DNA of 64,000 nucleotides from a bacterium C-53 (GTDB taxonomy: Bacteria > Bacillota > Clostridia > Lachnospirales > Lachnospiraceae), in NCBI GenBank assembly GCA_003612525.1, contig RAZD01000008.1, positions 1 to 64,000 of the forward strand, written 5' to 3'. Below the pieces are notes generated by a model. That model searched no databases. It was not told the origin of the DNA and saw nothing but the letters and a program-made list of their open reading frames with translations. Shown here piece after piece: positions 60,733 through 64,000 of the stretch (position 1 is the first letter of the stretch; every line of letters begins with the position of its first letter). The translations under genes and the position numbers were made by a program.

Positions 60733-61566
60733 ATGGAGTATAAGATGGAAGAACTTCTTCCGATTGTGGGAAGACTGGTGGAGAAATATACCGGCTTTGA
60801 AAGTACGTCTGTGACATATGAGAAGGCAGAACAGTTGATGGAAGCGGTTTTATATTGTATTCATGAAGCAGAGCAGTCCGGGCAGGAGGCATTAATGACC
60901 GCACAGAGACTTTCGGCTGGCCAGGCGTATGAGACAGGGGCGGCAATGGTCGAGCAAAAAGTGAAGGAAGCGGTCGCTATGTATAATGAGCTGTTAGCTG
61001 AATTTCATTCCTATGGATGCCGCAATTTGTATGATACCGTTGTGAAAGGGCTTCCGGGATTCTTTCAATGGTATGACATAAAATTTGAACCGCAGAATAC
61101 GATTGTGACACTCGACTATCCCGTGATGAGAGATTTGTCAGGTTATTCCGGAATTGACCGGATTTATGAGTTTATCCGGTGCATTCGTATGGAACAGGAG
61201 TTTATGAACCGGTATGATTCGGACTATGTGAAAAGCGTTCTCAGGAAAAGCCACAGTCGGTACGAGGATATGATGGATAATATCTGTGAAATTTTCTTTG
61301 CAGCTGTAATTGTGCACATTCTTGCGGGCAGACCTTTCACAGAGCAGAAATTCAGTGCAGATGACGGAAGGCGGATAGAAGAGTGGCTGAGTCAGACGGA
61401 GATACAGGAGATGGAGAAGACACTGAAAAATGCGGTATCATTTCTTGTGCAGGAATATTACAACGGATATGACGGGCTGGAAGCGTATCTTTCAGGGGCA
61501 GTCAGAGATACGATTGTCCGTCTGAAAAATGCGTCCGATCACAATATCCTGATGAAGTTCCTTTAA
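60733..61566 (+). CDS. DUF6179 family protein
   Basis: 277 residues, soluble and helical, no known catalytic motif. The blocks GRLVEKYTGFESTSVTYEKAEQLMEAVLYCI, VKGLPGFFQWYDIKFEPQNTI and LDYPVMRDLSGYSGIDRIYEF fit DUF6179. It follows DUF6323 by 6 bases, so the two form one transcript and probably one complex. Confidence 0.82.
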   Translation: MEYKMEELLPIVGRLVEKYTGFESTSVTYEKAEQLMEAVLYCIHEAEQSGQEALMTAQRLSAGQAYETGAAMVEQKVKEAVAMYNELLAEFHSYGCRNLYDTVVKGLPGFFQWYDIKFEPQNTIVTLDYPVMRDLSGYSGIDRIYEFIRCIRMEQEFMNRYDSDYVKSVLRKSHSRYEDMMDNICEIFFAAVIVHILAGRPFTEQKFSADDGRRIEEWLSQTEIQEMEKTLKNAVSFLVQEYYNGYDGLEAYLSGAVRDTIVRLKNASDHNILMKFL

Positions 61567-61669
61567 GATATGGTCAGACCGGCGGGAATAGGATATAATG
61601 AATGATTGAAAAAGAAAGACTGGACATTCTGCGAAGCGGTTCGGCCGGTGGCTGCGAAGGAGGTATAAA

Positions 61670-62500
61670 ATGTTAGCGGACTATCATGTACACACGAAGT
61701 TCAGTGATGATTCCGTTTACCCGATGGAAGATGTGGTAAAAGATGCCATACAACTGGGCCTTGATGAGATTTGTTTTACAGATCATGTAGATTACGGTGT
61801 AAAAGTGGATTGGGACAGCGGGCAGGAAATTCGTTATCGTGGCGAGGCGCCTTTTGCAAATGTGGATTACCCCAGCTATGTGGAACAGATTGCAAAGATG
61901 CGGGAGCTGTATGGAGATGCCATCCAAATCAGAATGGGACTGGAATTTGGTATGCAGATACATACGGTTTCACAGTTTCAGGCGTTGTTTGACAGGTATC
62001 CGTTTGACTTTATTCTGTTGTCGGTTCATCAGGTGGATGATTTGGAATTCTGGAATCAGGATTTTCAGAAAGGGCGTACACAGAAGGAGTATAATGAGCG
62101 CTATTATGAAGAGATGCTTAAGCTTGTGAACGAGTATCACGATTACAGTGTACTGGCGCATCTGGACCTGATTGTACGGTATGACAAGATGGGAGTTTAT
62201 CCGTTTTCGGAAGTAAAACCATATGTGGTGGAAATTTTGAAAAAGGTGATAGAGGATAAAAAGGGCATAGAGGTGAATACCTCGTCCGTCCGGTACGGAC
62301 TGTCGGACATGACGCCTTCAAAAGAGATTCTGACGCTCTATCGGGAGCTGGGTGGCGATATACTCACGATTGGAAGCGACAGTCATGCGCCAAAGCATCT
62401 GGGCCAGTCCATTCAGGAAACAAAAGAGGCGCTGCGTTCGCTGGGATTTCGTACCTTCTGTACATACGAAAAGATGCAGCCCATATACCATGCGCTATAG
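61670..62500 (+). CDS. hisJ: Histidinol-phosphatase, HisJ family (PHP fold)
   Basis: 276 residues. PHP metal ligands: ADYHVHTKFSDDS, FTDHVDYG, MGLEFGMQ, SVHQVDD, LAHLD, and GSDSHAP. The family removes phosphate from L-histidinol phosphate in histidine synthesis, but relatives act on other phosphates. No his genes are near. GAAGGAGG lies upstream. A terminator follows. Confidence 0.9.
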   Translation: MLADYHVHTKFSDDSVYPMEDVVKDAIQLGLDEICFTDHVDYGVKVDWDSGQEIRYRGEAPFANVDYPSYVEQIAKMRELYGDAIQIRMGLEFGMQIHTVSQFQALFDRYPFDFILLSVHQVDDLEFWNQDFQKGRTQKEYNERYYEEMLKLVNEYHDYSVLAHLDLIVRYDKMGVYPFSEVKPYVVEILKKVIEDKKGIEVNTSSVRYGLSDMTPSKEILTLYRELGGDILTIGSDSHAPKHLGQSIQETKEALRSLGFRTFCTYEKMQPIYHAL

Positions 62501-62523
62501 GAAGAAAAGAGAGAAATACAGTC

Positions 62524-62574
62524 ATAAAATCCGCACAGAAGAATCTATGATTTTTTTCGTTGTGCGGATTTTAT
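62524..62574. terminator. Bidirectional terminator between hisJ and ddh
   Basis: A 14-bp perfect stem, ATAAAATCCGCACA with TGTGCGGATTTTAT, has a 23-base loop that carries TTTTTTT. It serves convergent genes. Confidence 0.88.
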
Positions 62575-62596
62575 AACGTAAATCAGAAGCGGAATA

Positions 62597-63583
62597 TTAT
62601 AACATGGACGCCCTTAATTCTTCACCACTTTTCGGACTTAGATATGCGGGAGCAATGTCAAACACCGTCTTACAACCGCTCTGTCCTTCCTGGAAGAGGC
62701 GATGCGCCGCCCTTGCGTATGCAACGAGCACACTTGCTGTAAATTCCGGGTTGGAGTCAAGTTTCAGACGGTATTCAATCAGATGCTTATGCTCTTTTTC
62801 AGGGCCGGTCACGCCGCTTCGCAGGACAAACCCACCATGCGGAATACCGCTGTGGTTTGCGTGCAGCTCTTCTTCAGAGATAAAATGTACGGTGGTATCA
62901 TAATCTGCAAAGTAGTTAGGCATAGTTTTGATTTTCTGTTCAATCTTTGATGCATCAGCGCCCTCTTCAAGTACAACGAAACATTCACGCGTATGTTTTT
63001 CCCTTGTGGAAAGGACGGGATTCTTCCCGTCGCGGACTGCCTCAAGAGCATCCTCCACGGGAATGGTGTACTGTTTTGCATCTTTTACCCCGTCAATACG
63101 GCGGAGGGCATCCGAATGACCCTGGCTGACACCCTTTCCCCAGAAAGTGTAATCACTTCCTTCCGGCAGAATAGCGTCTGCATACAGGCGGTTTAATGAA
63201 AACATTCCCGGATCCCAGCCGACGGATATAATTCCGATATGATGGCTGGCTTTTGCGGCTGCGTCTACATTTGCGTAATGCTCAGGGATGCGTGCATGGG
63301 TGTCAAAACTGTCAATGACATTAAAATGTTTCGCATACTCAGGGGTCTGTTCCGGAAGATCGGTAGCGCTGCCGCCGCAGATAATCAGAACATCGATTTT
63401 GTCCTTCCACTGTTCAATTTCCGCTATGCTGCACACAGCAGCCGTATCGGTGCATATGGAAAGAGAAGCGGGGTCTCTTCGTGTAAATACTGCCGCAAGC
63501 TCCATATCGTCATTTTGACGGACCGCGCATTCCACACCGCGCCCCAGATTGCCGTAACCTAAAATTCCTATACGTGTATTCAT
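62597..63583 (-). CDS. ddh: meso-Diaminopimelate dehydrogenase
   Basis: 328 residues. N-terminal NADP fold starts IGILGYGNLGRGVECAV. VGWDPGMFSLNRLYADAILP, ANHSGIPHGGFVLRSG and NPEFTASVLVAYARAAHRL are Ddh signatures. The enzyme makes meso-DAP in one NADPH step from tetrahydrodipicolinate and ammonia, bypassing the long DAP route, for lysine and peptidoglycan. Its promoter is 110 bases upstream. Confidence 0.96.
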   Translation of the reverse strand: MNTRIGILGYGNLGRGVECAVRQNDDMELAAVFTRRDPASLSICTDTAAVCSIAEIEQWKDKIDVLIICGGSATDLPEQTPEYAKHFNVIDSFDTHARIPEHYANVDAAAKASHHIGIISVGWDPGMFSLNRLYADAILPEGSDYTFWGKGVSQGHSDALRRIDGVKDAKQYTIPVEDALEAVRDGKNPVLSTREKHTRECFVVLEEGADASKIEQKIKTMPNYFADYDTTVHFISEEELHANHSGIPHGGFVLRSGVTGPEKEHKHLIEYRLKLDSNPEFTASVLVAYARAAHRLFQEGQSGCKTVFDIAPAYLSPKSGEELRASML

Positions 63584-63624
63584 ATTTATAAATATGCTCC
63601 TTTCTCAGCTTGTAAATTTGTGTC

Positions 63625-63661
63625 GGGAAAACGCTGAAGATTCTGACTTCAATGTTTTCCC
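63625..63661 (-). other. Hairpin in the ddh leader
   Basis: GGGAAAAC/GTTTTCCC with inner GAAG/CTTC stem lies between promoter and start codon. No T run follows in the ddh direction, so it is probably not a terminator. Role unknown. Confidence 0.4.
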
Positions 63662-63691
63662 GGATTTTATTGAATAAAATTGATTCGCTTT

Positions 63692-63719
63692 ATTATAGCA
63701 TACTGTAATGGAATGACAA
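63692..63719 (-). promoter_or_regulatory. Promoter of ddh
   Basis: On the minus strand TTGTCA (63719-63714) and TGC-TATAAT (-10 at 63697-63692) with a 16-base spacer. Confidence 0.7.
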
Positions 63720-63736
63720 GATTCAGTTCGGTAAAA

Positions 63737-64000
63737 TCAGAGATTTGTATGTATGCCGTTTACATTGACCTGTTCATCTTCGTCCATCGGAATGATAAGG
63801 CACTTTTGACCGCCGATAACCTGCGCTTTGATCTGTGAAGTCTTTTCAGGCTTTACACGAAGAACTACATCGTATGTCCGTATTGAATGATCCGAGGATG
63901 AATCGTCGTCAGAGGCGTCCAGGCTCTTTTCGATTAACTCGCTTCGAAGTTCTTTCACCTGCTTTGCAAGTTCCTGTTCTCTTTTTTCACGAAGTCCGGC
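63737..64000 (-). CDS. Unknown protein, C-terminal part (partial)
   Basis: The frame runs open through the right edge: AGLREKREQELAKQVKELRS then SELIEKSLDASDDDSSSDH, so the GTG at 63958 is not the true start. A coiled-coil stretch is followed by an acidic Ser/Asp linker and a small beta-rich end (YDVVLRVKPEKTSQIKAQVI, ending NGIHTNL). I do not recognise the family. Most of the gene lies outside the window. Confidence 0.7.
   Translation of the reverse strand, partial: AGLREKREQELAKQVKELRSELIEKSLDASDDDSSSDHSIRTYDVVLRVKPEKTSQIKAQVIGGQKCLIIPMDEDEQVNVNGIHTNL

Noticed and set aside
63584-63720. Lysine riboswitch upstream of ddh
   Set aside because: The leader is only about 105 bases with one simple hairpin, far too short for the five-helix lysine aptamer.

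Overview
The window reads as chromosome of an anaerobic, low-to-moderate GC Firmicute of the Lachnospiraceae (Clostridium cluster XIVa) type. The evidence is the gene families: a compact fab operon with FabK and a fused AccDA, a diaminopimelate dehydrogenase, an mgl galactose transporter under a YesM/YesN pair, the DUF6323-DUF6179 pair, a CarD-like factor and an RND pump with a lipoprotein adaptor. Genes carry strong AGGAGG-type ribosome binding sites, and many transcription units end in clear Rho-independent hairpins. I cannot name the genus from the sequence alone.

Layout. 1-9.3 kb: housekeeping genes and tRNAs (3' end of a sugar isomerase, tRNA-Pro, flavodoxin, GH13 glucosidase, tRNA-Leu, CarD, a cyclodeaminase-FolD fusion, an orphan FliD-like gene, tRNA-Leu, glycerate kinase). 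9.3-20.8 kb: regulators and resistance-type genes (hydrolase, GntR-ABC cassette with its operator, a receiver-alarmone synthetase fusion, acetyltransferases, a decayed blaI-blaR1 locus, TetR-MFS, tRNA-Ala, a class C beta-lactamase-fold hydrolase, cardiolipin synthase). 20.9-30.6 kb: type II fatty acid synthesis operon acpP-fabK-fabD-fabG-fabF-fabZ-accDA-(fabK-like)-fabH-marR-DUF4125, headed by a strong promoter and an overlapping array of FabT-like dyads. 30.7-37.7 kb: a lipoprotein, an RND pump and a small membrane protein. 37.7-39.8 kb: a scrap-yard of truncated genes (histidine kinase, XRE regulator, others). 39.9-43.2 kb (minus): HAD phosphatase, PHP phosphoesterase, ABC-F protein. 43.4-53.3 kb: YesN, YesM, two sensor-like sugar-binding proteins, mglB-mglA-mglC and a small membrane protein. 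53.3-55.6 kb: MATE exporter and DUF554. 55.6-61.6 kb: osmoprotectant ABC transporter, Y-family polymerase, YolD-like protein, then DUF6323 and DUF6179. 61.6-64 kb: HisJ-type phosphatase, Ddh on the minus strand, and the 3' end of an unknown gene.

How the parts work together. The fab operon encodes most of elongation but lacks accB and accC, and it seems to be autoregulated by its own MarR (FabT-like) gene. The 43-53 kb block looks like a sugar-sensing three-component system: extracytoplasmic binding proteins feed a YesM kinase, and a YesN AraC-type regulator switches on an mgl importer. A GAAC-N4-GTTC dyad sits at the start of the opu operon that leads into the Y-family polymerase, which raises possible SOS control. 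The most unusual proteins are the receiver-(p)ppGpp synthetase fusion (12.3 kb) and the cyclodeaminase-FolD fusion whose FolD half has lost cyclohydrolase residues (4.6 kb). No CRISPR array, intact insertion sequence, prophage or rRNA was seen.
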